Source of the DNA: Anaerolineae bacterium | Lineage (GTDB): Bacteria > Chloroflexota > Anaerolineae > SpSt-600 | Reading direction: 5' to 3' | Assembly: GCA_028275425.1 (NCBI GenBank) | Contig: JAPWUT010000132.1 | Coordinates: forward strand, 1-5,156 | DNA length: 5,156 nucleotides | Shown here: positions 1 to 5,156 of the stretch, piece after piece | Layout: the number at the start of each line of letters is the position of its first letter | Numbering within the stretch: the stretch's first letter is position 1 | The notes under the pieces: model-generated | The model's database searches: none | What the model saw: only the letters and a program-made list of their open reading frames with translations | What the model was told of the DNA's origin: nothing | Program-made: the position numbers and the translations under genes

Positions 1-235
1 AATTGCTAATATTATCCTTTGAAGCCGAGACCGATATTTCTTATCCGACCAGTTTCTTTGTAGATAACATAAGTTTATGGATTTGCACGCCATAGAGGCA
101 TAAGCATCCTAACAATTTTCCAGCCAGCACTTTAACGATACGGCAATTATTACCGAACGTGCCCAAGACTGCGCAAGCGAAAAAGGGCACTTCGGCATCC
201 TTCGCTTGAGGACGACCTTTTAGAACAGGTTTGCC
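1..235. other. Non-coding, AT-richer intergenic region at the left edge
   Basis: No supported gene is found in these 235 bases. The first 150 or so are visibly richer in A/T than the operon. Apart from the interlocked inverted repeats at 153-208, nothing was recognised: no tRNA, no clear promoter, no T-tract terminator. A 31-codon open stretch on the minus strand (1-93, ATG at 93) runs off the left edge; it has no good ribosome site and no recognisable motif. Confidence 0.6.
153..208. repeat. Two interlocked inverted repeats downstream of the operon; possible 3'-end or folded RNA element
   Basis: Inverted repeat A pairs CCGAACGTGCCC (153-164) with GGGCACTTCGG (185-195): 11 base pairs with a single bulged C. 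Inverted repeat B pairs CAAGCGAA (174-181) with TTCGCTTG (201-208), perfect over 8 bp. The left arm of B lies in the loop of A and its right arm lies outside, so the two stems are either alternatives or form a pseudoknot. The element starts 28 bp after the last stop codon of the operon. There is no strong T-tract after the stems on the minus strand (only TAATAATT), so it is not a classical intrinsic terminator; it could be an RNA 3'-end structure, a protein-binding site or a mobile-element remnant. Confidence 0.5.
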
Positions 236-919
236 TTAGGAGCGACGGAAGGTTAGGTAGAGGGCAGTAAGTAGGGCGGCAAGGCCCAGGATGACCGCAA
301 GCAGTTCCGGGGGAAGGTGCGAAATCCCCACCCCCAAGAAGGCCGAAGCTGCTACCCCAGGTAGCCTTCCCACAACCATCACCGCTAAAAGCCAGCGAAG
401 AGGTATAGGGGAAAGGCCAGCTAAGAAGCAGAGGGCATCGTCGGGGAAAAAGGGAAGAAGAAAGGCAATGAAGAAGAACCAAAGCCCTCCCTTGGCTATC
501 AGCTCATCCATCCGAGCAAGCGTCTCTTTGGCTACAAAGCGCTCCACTAAGGGACGCCCATACCGCCTGGAAAGCGTCAACGCCAAAATTGACCCCAACA
601 TGACCCCCGCCATGCTGTAGAGGGTCCCAAGCCAGGGGCCAAAAATGTACCCTGCGGCAGCACCAAGCACTTGGCCCGGTATCGGGGCAAGGAAGACTTG
701 GAGGGCTTGGAGGAAGATTAGCACTAAAGGCCCCCATATTCCCGTGGCTAAGATTAAATTCCTGGCTTTCTCCTCCGAAGACCAAATCGGAAGCTTGCCC
801 AGGACTAAAGCTAATACCGCCAAGAGGGAAAGCAAGACGGCGAGGCTAACGCCTCGGAAGCCAGAAGATGAACTTGGACCCTTTGCCCGGCTTGCTCTCA
901 ACCCAAATTTTACCCCCAT
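236..919 (-). CDS. VTT/DedA-family (TVP38/TMEM64-like) integral membrane protein
   Basis: Predicted 227-residue polytopic inner-membrane protein of the SNARE-associated/VTT (DedA, TVP38/TMEM64) superfamily; some members are linked to lipid scrambling or undecaprenyl-phosphate recycling, but the substrate here is unknown. A basic leader (residues 1-22, with four serines in a row) precedes a hydrophobic segment at 24-42. The VTT core runs from about 60 to 200: an LAPIPGQVLGAAAGYIFG stretch at 78-94, a small-residue helix followed by SRRYGRP at 117-123, then LLPFFPDDALCFLAGLSPIP at 154-173 and GRLPG at 184-188, all typical of the TVP38 branch. A last helix (about 205-222) ends in RRS. The chosen ATG at 919 lies about 74 bp inside the kinase gene, with a weak GGAAG site just upstream. 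Alternatives are an in-frame TTG at 931 (231 residues) or a reinitiation TTG at 835 that would drop most of the leader. Family call is firm; the start is uncertain. Confidence 0.88.
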   Translation of the reverse strand: MGVKFGLRASRAKGPSSSSGFRGVSLAVLLSLLAVLALVLGKLPIWSSEEKARNLILATGIWGPLVLIFLQALQVFLAPIPGQVLGAAAGYIFGPWLGTLYSMAGVMLGSILALTLSRRYGRPLVERFVAKETLARMDELIAKGGLWFFFIAFLLPFFPDDALCFLAGLSPIPLRWLLAVMVVGRLPGVAASAFLGVGISHLPPELLAVILGLAALLTALYLTFRRS

Positions 920-2408
920 GCGCTTCCACAATCGCTTTGACTATGTAGAGGCCAAGGCCGACCCCCTTGGTCCTCCTCTTCAGGGGAGAATCGGCACGGT
1001 AGAACCGCTCAAAAATCTTCTCCTGCTCATCTTCCGCTATCCCTATGCCTTGGTCCACCACATAAACGTAGACTTTGTCCTTGTCCGCCCACCCCCCTAC
1101 CCAAATCATCCCTCCGTTCGGCGAATACTTTACGGCATTGCTCACCAGGTTCTCCAGGACCTCCCTTATCCTCTCCTCATCGGCCAAGATGACGGGGAAA
1201 TCGGGGGGGAAGGCGACTTCAAACTTGTGCTTCGGGCTCTGGCGCCGGTAATAATCAACCACTTTATCGGCTATTTTGGGAATCCAAACATCCCCCATTT
1301 CCAGCTTGAGAACCCCGGCCTGGATGCGAGATGCTTCCAAGATGTTGTCAATCATCCGGCTGAGCCGGTCGCTCTCTTCCTCTATCGCTGCCAAGCTCTC
1401 CTTAATCGTCTTCTCATCCCAATGAGCATCTTCCCGACGCAGAGTGCTGGCATAGCCTTTGATTATGGCCACGGGGGTTTTAAGCTCGTGGGATATGGCC
1501 GAAATGAGCGTGGTTTTAAGCTCCTCGGCCTCTTTGAGGTGGGTTATGTCCCGCACGCTTGCAATCACGCTTAAAATTTGCCCATCTGCACCAGTAAGGC
1601 GAGCATAGGTTATCCCGACCGTAATGCGCCTGCCGTCCTCTCGCTCAATCTCCCCTTCAATGTAGAGGGGCTGTTCGGTGCTGGAAGACTTAAGGAAGGG
1701 GCATTCTTTTTGACATAAATCTTTCCCCTGGGGGTCTTTCAGGCGCAGAACATCCCAGCAATATTTCCCGATTGCCTTTTCGGGCTTTATGCCTGTAATC
1801 CGGCTCATGGCCTGGTTGAAGACTTCTATCTTCCCATCCGGGTCCAGAATCATTATGCCATCGGCGCTGTGGTCTATTATGGCTTTAAGGCGCTGCTTTT
1901 CGGTCAGGACCTCTTGGTAGAGGCGGGCGTTCCTCACGGCTATAGCTGCCTGGTCGGCGAAACCGGCCAAGATTTGGTGCTCGTCCTCGGAAAAGGCTAA
2001 GCTTGTGGTCCGGAAGATGTACAAAGCCCCCAAAAGTTCGTCCTCAGCTACCAGGGGCAAAGCTATGACTTGACGCAAGGGTATGCCCGTCGCTAAGGAT
2101 ACGACCTTGAGGCGCATTTCCAACTGGGGCAAGGAAAGGCTTCCGTCCTTTAGGAATTGTATTTCGGCCAAGAAAGGTTCAAAATAGGGGAGGATTTCCG
2201 GTGCTATCCCATAGCTTGCCTTTATGCGGAAAGAGCCATCCCTTTCCTTGAGGACGATAAGTCCTACTTCACCGGCCAGGAGCTCGGCCGAAGCCCTGAG
2301 GATGAGACGAAGGAGGGAGTCAAGGTCCAGCCGGGAAGTCATGAGCTTGGCGATTTCCAGGAGATAATCCCTTTGCCTAAGCTTGTAATCTATGTAGCTT
2401 GCCAGCAT
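846..2408 (-). CDS. Soluble GAF-PAS sensor histidine kinase
   Basis: A 520-residue class-I histidine kinase without membrane segments, so probably cytoplasmic. Domains in order: short N-terminal helix; GAF domain (about 15-160); connecting helix (160-175); PAS domain (about 175-288) with the typical DHSADGIMILDPDGKI start and a closing VRDITHLKEAEE; HisKA dimerisation/phosphoacceptor domain (about 295-365) with SHELKTP and the phosphorylated His at 307; HATPase_c domain (about 410-519). All ATP-binding boxes are intact: N box ENLVSNAVKYSP 419-430, G1 DQGIGI 452-457, F box FERFYR 466-471, G2 KGVGLGL 481-487. The kinase should be active. The PAS domain has three cysteines (217, 232, 236) in a CWD...LCQKECP pattern. 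The ATG overlaps the preceding stop as TGATG, and a GGGAG site lies 11 nt upstream, indicating translational coupling to the cNMP-PH gene. No receiver domain or response regulator is present in the window, so the phosphorelay partner is unknown. Confidence 0.95.
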   Translation of the reverse strand: MLASYIDYKLRQRDYLLEIAKLMTSRLDLDSLLRLILRASAELLAGEVGLIVLKERDGSFRIKASYGIAPEILPYFEPFLAEIQFLKDGSLSLPQLEMRLKVVSLATGIPLRQVIALPLVAEDELLGALYIFRTTSLAFSEDEHQILAGFADQAAIAVRNARLYQEVLTEKQRLKAIIDHSADGIMILDPDGKIEVFNQAMSRITGIKPEKAIGKYCWDVLRLKDPQGKDLCQKECPFLKSSSTEQPLYIEGEIEREDGRRITVGITYARLTGADGQILSVIASVRDITHLKEAEELKTTLISAISHELKTPVAIIKGYASTLRREDAHWDEKTIKESLAAIEEESDRLSRMIDNILEASRIQAGVLKLEMGDVWIPKIADKVVDYYRRQSPKHKFEVAFPPDFPVILADEERIREVLENLVSNAVKYSPNGGMIWVGGWADKDKVYVYVVDQGIGIAEDEQEKIFERFYRADSPLKRRTKGVGLGLYIVKAIVEAHGGKIWVESKPGKGSKFIFWLPRR

Positions 2409-4024
2409 CAGTGCTCAATCTCCCTGTGGGCTTGAAACCAATCTTCCAAAAGCCTTTCGGTCTCTTTAAGCCTTTCCCTCTTCTGTTGCTCTTGGTAACG
2501 CTCAAGGAATTCAAAGATTACGGCTTGGACTTTAAGCGGGTTGCGGATATTTTTGAATTCCAAAACCCCGCCGGGGGCAGCGGTAGTGATTAGGACATCG
2601 CCCATCTCGCCCAGCCCCACCATTCCCATAATCCTGCCCCAACCGCTCATCTTAGTAGTTACATCTTGGACGGACCCCAGAGGGGCTACCTTGCGTTCAA
2701 TTCTGGAAAGGGGTCCAATTGGAGGGATTAAAGGAACAATTGGCACAATCCGCAGCATAACGATTTGCTGGGCGTTCACGATATACCTTTCGTTGGCCCA
2801 GTCTATCAGCCTGGTTGAAAACCAGAGGGTGCAAAATGCGCAGAAGAGGAAGCCCCCACAGATAAACCAGCCTTTAAGCTTGAACCAAAGGGCAAATGCT
2901 GCCAGCGAAATTATGAACAAAATGGCTTGAAACCAAGCTCGCCGGACAAGCATCCACCAGTGGGTGTACCAAGTTACCTGTCCCGGCTCCCTCTTTTCCC
3001 CGATAAAGGCGTGGAAGATTGAAAGTGATGAGCGGGAAGGCTGCGGCGGGGGTGGGGGCGGGGGAAGCTCTTCCCCAACCAGCCGCCTCTTTATCCTACC
3101 CCTCTCCTCGGCTCTCTCCCACCGCATAGCCCTGGCCTTTTGCTCTTGGATGATTTTCCCCACTTCATCCGGATTATTTATGCTTTGAAAGATGATTGGG
3201 CGGGTCCGGGCGGCGGTGGAAATGATTAGGTCGCCCACACCGAATATGCTCTTGGGGAAAGCTTTCTGAGTATCAATCTCTTGAATCCGCTCCAGCGGGG
3301 CTTCCTGGCGCGCTGCTACCCTGTAGGGAATTGTCTCTATCAGGGCTACCCGCCTATTGGTGACGATGTAGCGGTCGTAATGCCAGTTCCACAATTCAGC
3401 CAAGCTCCAAAGGAACCATGATGAAAAGAAAAGGAGGACAATCCCTCCGCACAAAGGCATTTTCATCCGGTAAGCCAAGTAACCCGAAAAGCCCAATAAT
3501 CCCAAAGTTAACAGCGTAAGGAGGGACCACGTAATCAGGGTGCACCAGTGCCGGTGTCCGTGCCAGACTACGACCTCTCCTTCTACCAGCCAATCGTAGC
3601 GTGGTGCTTCCCATAGCTTTTTTACTTCGGGGCGGGGGCGGAGTTTCTGGCGGATTTCAGGCCTCCGGCTGAGGAGGTGGTCAAAATCGGCTTTTTCTAT
3701 GTAGACGACCTCCAGGTCAGTCCGGGCTATCACGGTTGCATCCCTGGGCTCCCCTACCAAGAGCGAGGTTTCCCCAAACGAGTCGCCGGCTTGAAGGAAA
3801 CGAACTGGCCTTTCCCTCCCGAATTCATCCAGAGCGCGGGCTATGGCTTCACCGGAAAGGATGATGTAATAGACGGGCTTTAGCTCGCCTTGCTCCACTA
3901 TCCTGGCCTTTTCGGGGAAGCGCTCGCTTTTGGCAATGGCTGCCAGTTCCTTAAGCTCTTCCGGGCTTAAGCCTTCAAAGAGCGGTTGCTTTTTAAGCAG
4001 AGGGATTATCAGTTCTGTGGCCAA
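2408..4024 (-). CDS. Cyclic-nucleotide-binding domain fused to two membrane-anchored bacterial PH (YdbS/YdbT-like) modules
   Basis: A 538-residue protein. Residues 10-125 form a cNMP-binding (CAP_ED) beta-roll with a good phosphate-binding cassette: FGETSLLVGEPRDATV at 83-98, including GE at 84-85 and Arg94, which in this family contacts the cyclic phosphate. Then come two similar modules, each a pair of transmembrane helices (about 162-180 and 190-208; 364-380 and 386-403) followed by a bacterial PH-like domain. Module 1 reads HYDRYIVTNRRVALIE (215-230), LERIQEI (244-250), GVGDLIISTA (262-271); module 2 reads NERYIVNAQQIVML (411-424), SVQDV (451-455), GEMGDVLITTA (472-482), so the halves are an internal duplication. 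A linker (about 299-345) contains seven consecutive prolines (321-327). The charged C-terminal tail (504-537) looks helical or coiled-coil. All soluble parts should face the cytoplasm. The start is a TTG, chosen because AGAGGAG lies 9 nt upstream; it overlaps the DUF1385 gene by 32 bp. Ligand (cAMP, cGMP or other) cannot be told from sequence. Confidence 0.92.
   Translation of the reverse strand: MATELIIPLLKKQPLFEGLSPEELKELAAIAKSERFPEKARIVEQGELKPVYYIILSGEAIARALDEFGRERPVRFLQAGDSFGETSLLVGEPRDATVIARTDLEVVYIEKADFDHLLSRRPEIRQKLRPRPEVKKLWEAPRYDWLVEGEVVVWHGHRHWCTLITWSLLTLLTLGLLGFSGYLAYRMKMPLCGGIVLLFFSSWFLWSLAELWNWHYDRYIVTNRRVALIETIPYRVAARQEAPLERIQEIDTQKAFPKSIFGVGDLIISTAARTRPIIFQSINNPDEVGKIIQEQKARAMRWERAEERGRIKRRLVGEELPPPPPPPQPSRSSLSIFHAFIGEKREPGQVTWYTHWWMLVRRAWFQAILFIISLAAFALWFKLKGWFICGGFLFCAFCTLWFSTRLIDWANERYIVNAQQIVMLRIVPIVPLIPPIGPLSRIERKVAPLGSVQDVTTKMSGWGRIMGMVGLGEMGDVLITTAAPGGVLEFKNIRNPLKVQAVIFEFLERYQEQQKRERLKETERLLEDWFQAHREIEH
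2420..2424 (-). promoter_or_regulatory. Shine-Dalgarno-like site of the histidine kinase gene
   Basis: GGGAG on the minus strand, 11 nt before the kinase ATG at 2408 and within the last codons of the cNMP-PH gene. Together with the TGATG stop/start overlap it points to coupled translation or reinitiation. Confidence 0.55.
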
Positions 4025-4892
4025 GGGGCTTATCTCCTCTTTCTGCCTCCAAAAGCTCTCTGAGCGCTACCAAGGCTACTTCTAACATCCCCTCGTCGGG
4101 TTGCCGTGTAGTTAGGCTTTGCAGGGCCAAGGCTGGCCAGAGGATTGCTTTGACCAAGCCATTGTGGTTGTAGCGGCTCCCCAGTTTAACGATTTCGTAG
4201 GAGACCATCACCACCACCGGGATAAGCAGCAGCCTGGTGAGGATGCGCGCCGGTAAAGGCTGCTTGCCCAGTAGGGCAAAAATCAGGATTGAAACGACCA
4301 CAACCCAGAGGATGAAGCCTGTTCCACAGCGGAGGTGAGATGTCCCGAACTGCTTCACGGATTCAAGTTCCAGTGGTGCACCGGCTTCGTAAGCGTTTAT
4401 GGCTTTGTGCTCGGCTCCGTGGTAAGCAAATACCCTCCTGACATCAGGCCAGAATCCTATTGCGGCAATGTAGCCTACGAACAGACCAAGCCTTATGCCT
4501 CCTTCCAAGAGGTTGTTGAGCAAAGGCGAAGGGATGAATTTTTCCAGCAAGCTGGCTATCAAAGCGGGCAAGAGGAAGAAAATGGCGATGGCGAAGGAAA
4601 AGGAAATCAGGACTGTGAACCAGGTCCAGAACCCCGTTATTTCAACTTTTTCCTCCTTCAGGGCCACGTTAGCCGAAAAGAACAAGGCCTTTAAGCCGAG
4701 GACGAGGGCATCCCAGAGCATTATGAGGCCGCGGAGGAAGGGCACTTTGGCCCAGAAGCTTTGGTAAATCCTTGGGTTAAGGGGTTCCGTGTGGACGGTG
4801 ATTTGGCCATCAGGGGAGCGGACGGCTATGGTCAGGGCTTTTTCTCCCCTCATCATAACGCCTTCAATTACTGCTTGGCCGCCGTAGTTCAT
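3993..4892 (-). CDS. DUF1385 family membrane protein (YqhQ-like)
   Basis: A 299-residue polytopic protein of the DUF1385/YqhQ family (COG3872), whose biochemical role is not established; conserved His, Glu and Cys residues have led to suggestions of a metal-dependent enzyme. Family hallmarks are all present: YGGQAVIEGVMMRG at 3-16, the KVPFLRGL segment at 49-56, YHGAEHKAINAYE at 157-169, SHLRCGTGF at 185-193, and TTRQPDEGMLEVA at 261-273. Hydrophobic segments lie at about 90-112, 133-147, 194-209 and 219-235. Length is normal for the family, with a variable charged C-terminal tail after about 285. The ATG at 4892 is fixed by an AGGAGG site 6 nt upstream and by the family-typical M-x-YGGQAV start. 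It is the first gene of the cluster and its last 32 bp overlap the next gene. In other genomes this family often sits near rpmE/prmC/prfA; those are not seen here. Function of the group cannot be stated beyond membrane location. Confidence 0.95.
   Translation of the reverse strand: MNYGGQAVIEGVMMRGEKALTIAVRSPDGQITVHTEPLNPRIYQSFWAKVPFLRGLIMLWDALVLGLKALFFSANVALKEEKVEITGFWTWFTVLISFSFAIAIFFLLPALIASLLEKFIPSPLLNNLLEGGIRLGLFVGYIAAIGFWPDVRRVFAYHGAEHKAINAYEAGAPLELESVKQFGTSHLRCGTGFILWVVVVSILIFALLGKQPLPARILTRLLLIPVVVMVSYEIVKLGSRYNHNGLVKAILWPALALQSLTTRQPDEGMLEVALVALRELLEAERGDKPLGHRTDNPSA
4034..4040 (-). promoter_or_regulatory. Shine-Dalgarno site deciding the TTG start of the cNMP-PH gene
   Basis: AGAGGAG on the minus strand, 9 nt before the TTG at 4024 and inside the 3' end of the DUF1385 coding region. 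It supports a non-ATG start here, since the encoded residues immediately after (ATELIIPLLKKQPLFEGL) match the usual helical lead-in of a cNMP-binding domain. Confidence 0.75.
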
Positions 4893-4898
4893 TCCAAA

Positions 4899-4904
4899 CC
4901 TCCT
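4899..4904 (-). promoter_or_regulatory. Shine-Dalgarno site of the DUF1385 gene
   Basis: AGGAGG on the minus strand, 6 nt before the ATG at 4892. It decides the start of the DUF1385 gene. It sits at or next to the predicted transcription start. Confidence 0.85.
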
Positions 4905-4910
4905 AAGAGA

Positions 4911-4938
4911 ATTATACCGTTTCCTGGGATTGAGACAA
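4911..4938 (-). promoter_or_regulatory. Sigma-70-like promoter of the four-gene operon
   Basis: On the minus strand, TTGTCT (4938-4933) and a perfect TATAAT (4916-4911) are separated by 16 bp. The -10 matches consensus at all six positions, the -35 at four. The predicted transcription start, 6-7 nt beyond the -10, falls near 4904-4905, so the leader before the ATG at 4892 would be only about 12 nt and would begin at the Shine-Dalgarno site. The promoter is 16 bp from the nearest G/C-rich repeat copy. Confidence 0.7.
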
Positions 4939-4954
4939 GCGAGCTAAACATCCT

Positions 4955-5002
4955 CCTGCCATGGGGGTTTGCGCCCCCCTGGACCCCCGTTTTGCCCACC
5001 CC
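4955..5002. repeat. G/C-run direct repeat, copy 1 (48 bp, one inserted T)
   Basis: This element matches 5110-5156 over its whole length except for one extra T at about 4962, which makes a CCATGG hexamer. It can fold as CCA(T)GGGGG (4959-4967) with CCCCCTGG (4975-4982), with the T bulged. To its left, ACATCC at 4948-4953 resembles ACATCC left of copy 2, suggesting that copy 1 once had the same longer left flank and lost part of it. It lies directly upstream of the operon promoter. Confidence 0.85.
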
Positions 5003-5109
5003 CGTTGGCTTGGGGTTTGCCAGGGTTTTGGGTCCCACTCGTGGCGGGGTTGCTAATGCGGGCTACTCGCCCCCTATTTTTAGCTTTTGGGGGCACATCC
5101 CCCAGACCC
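5003..5109. other. Spacer between the two direct-repeat copies
   Basis: About 107 bp, non-coding, with short G runs on the plus strand (5012-5015, 5023-5025, 5030-5032, 5046-5049), a small CCAC-TC-GTGG palindrome (5035-5044) and a short T run (5076-5081). No gene is supported. With copy 1 it would form a 155-bp unit that may be repeated beyond the window. Confidence 0.55.
5088..5104. repeat. Small hairpin TGGGGG-CACAT-CCCCCA
   Basis: Perfect 6-bp inverted repeat (5088-5093 with 5099-5104) around a 5-nt loop, just left of copy 2 of the direct repeat. With the following C and G runs it forms a chain of stems that can pair in several alternative ways. Confidence 0.7.
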
Positions 5110-5156
5110 CCTGCCAGGGGGTTTGCGCCCCCCTGGACCCCCGTTTTGCCCACCCC
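5110..5156. repeat. G/C-run direct repeat, copy 2 (47 bp, reaches the window edge)
   Basis: Near-identical to copy 1 with starts 155 bp apart. The core hairpin is perfect: CCAGGGGG (5114-5121) pairs with CCCCCTGG (5129-5136) around a 7-nt TTTGCGC loop. The overlapping palindrome CCCCCTGCCAGGGGG (5107-5121) gives an alternative stem. The element is cut by the right edge of the window, so its true length is unknown. Confidence 0.85.

Noticed and set aside
1..93. Open stretch on the minus strand from ATG at 93 to the left edge (31 codons)
   Set aside because: Too short to judge, no proper Shine-Dalgarno site and no recognisable motif. It could be the start of a real gene continuing outside the window, but this cannot be supported here.
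153..208. Classical intrinsic terminator
   Set aside because: The stems are real, but no run of T follows either one on the minus strand; the TTTTT there lies between the arms rather than after them.
645..1574. 309-codon open frame on the plus strand
   Set aside because: It lies antisense to the histidine kinase and the VTT gene, whose protein motifs are unmistakable; its translation shows no recognisable domain and it looks like a codon-bias shadow.
846..2408. Hybrid kinase or phytochrome-like GAF photoreceptor
   Set aside because: No receiver domain follows the ATPase domain. The GAF domain lacks a recognisable bilin-attachment Cys-His context, and the protein has no PHY domain.
3040..3070. 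G-run tract on the plus strand inside the cNMP-PH gene
   Set aside because: It is explained by the seven-proline linker codons; it is antisense to a gene and needs no separate function.
2408..4024. CRP/FNR-type transcription factor
   Set aside because: The cNMP domain is followed by membrane helices and PH-like domains; there is no C-terminal helix-turn-helix.
4944..5153. 69-codon open frame on the minus strand
   Set aside because: The translation is low-complexity Gly/Pro/Asn from the G/C-run repeats, it spans both repeat copies, and it would cover the operon's upstream block; not a credible gene.
4955..5156. CRISPR array
   Set aside because: Only two copies are seen, separated by 107 bp, with long homopolymer G/C runs and no regular 25-45 bp spacers; no cas gene is nearby.

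Overview
The window holds one compact minus-strand gene cluster, read from right to left: a DUF1385/YqhQ-type membrane protein (3993-4892), a cyclic-nucleotide-binding protein fused to two membrane-anchored bacterial PH modules (2408-4024), a soluble GAF-PAS sensor histidine kinase (846-2408), and a VTT/DedA-type (TVP38/TMEM64-like) membrane protein (236-919). Every junction overlaps (32 bp, 1 bp as TGATG, and about 74 bp), so the four genes are almost certainly one transcript with coupled translation. No convincing gene lies on the plus strand.

The operon begins at a good sigma-70-like promoter (TTGTCT, 16 bp, TATAAT) just before an AGGAGG Shine-Dalgarno site, so the predicted 5' leader is only about a dozen bases. 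Upstream, 4955-5156 is a very G/C-run-rich intergenic block with two nearly identical copies of a 47-48 bp element, 155 bp apart. Each copy can form hairpins and, on the operon's sense strand, has G-quadruplex-type G runs. The right copy reaches the window edge, so more copies may lie outside.

The left end (1-235) is non-coding as far as can be seen and AT-richer than the genes. Just downstream of the last stop codon it contains two interlocked inverted repeats (153-208), which could mark the operon's 3' end or a folded RNA element.

The gene set (DUF1385, cNMP-PH fusion, GAF-PAS kinase, VTT protein), mid-GC composition and TTG start use resemble Chloroflexota (for example Anaerolineae-like) genomes. 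This is an inference from family distribution; there is no rRNA or universal marker here.

A plausible joint role is sensing and responding at the membrane. The cNMP-PH protein could connect a cytoplasmic nucleotide (or other small ligand) to the membrane. The coupled kinase could read a cytosolic or redox-linked signal through its GAF domain and a cysteine-bearing PAS domain. The two polytopic proteins would act on the membrane itself, possibly in lipid handling. No response regulator is encoded here, so the kinase's partner is elsewhere. The joint role is a hypothesis; the individual family assignments are firm.
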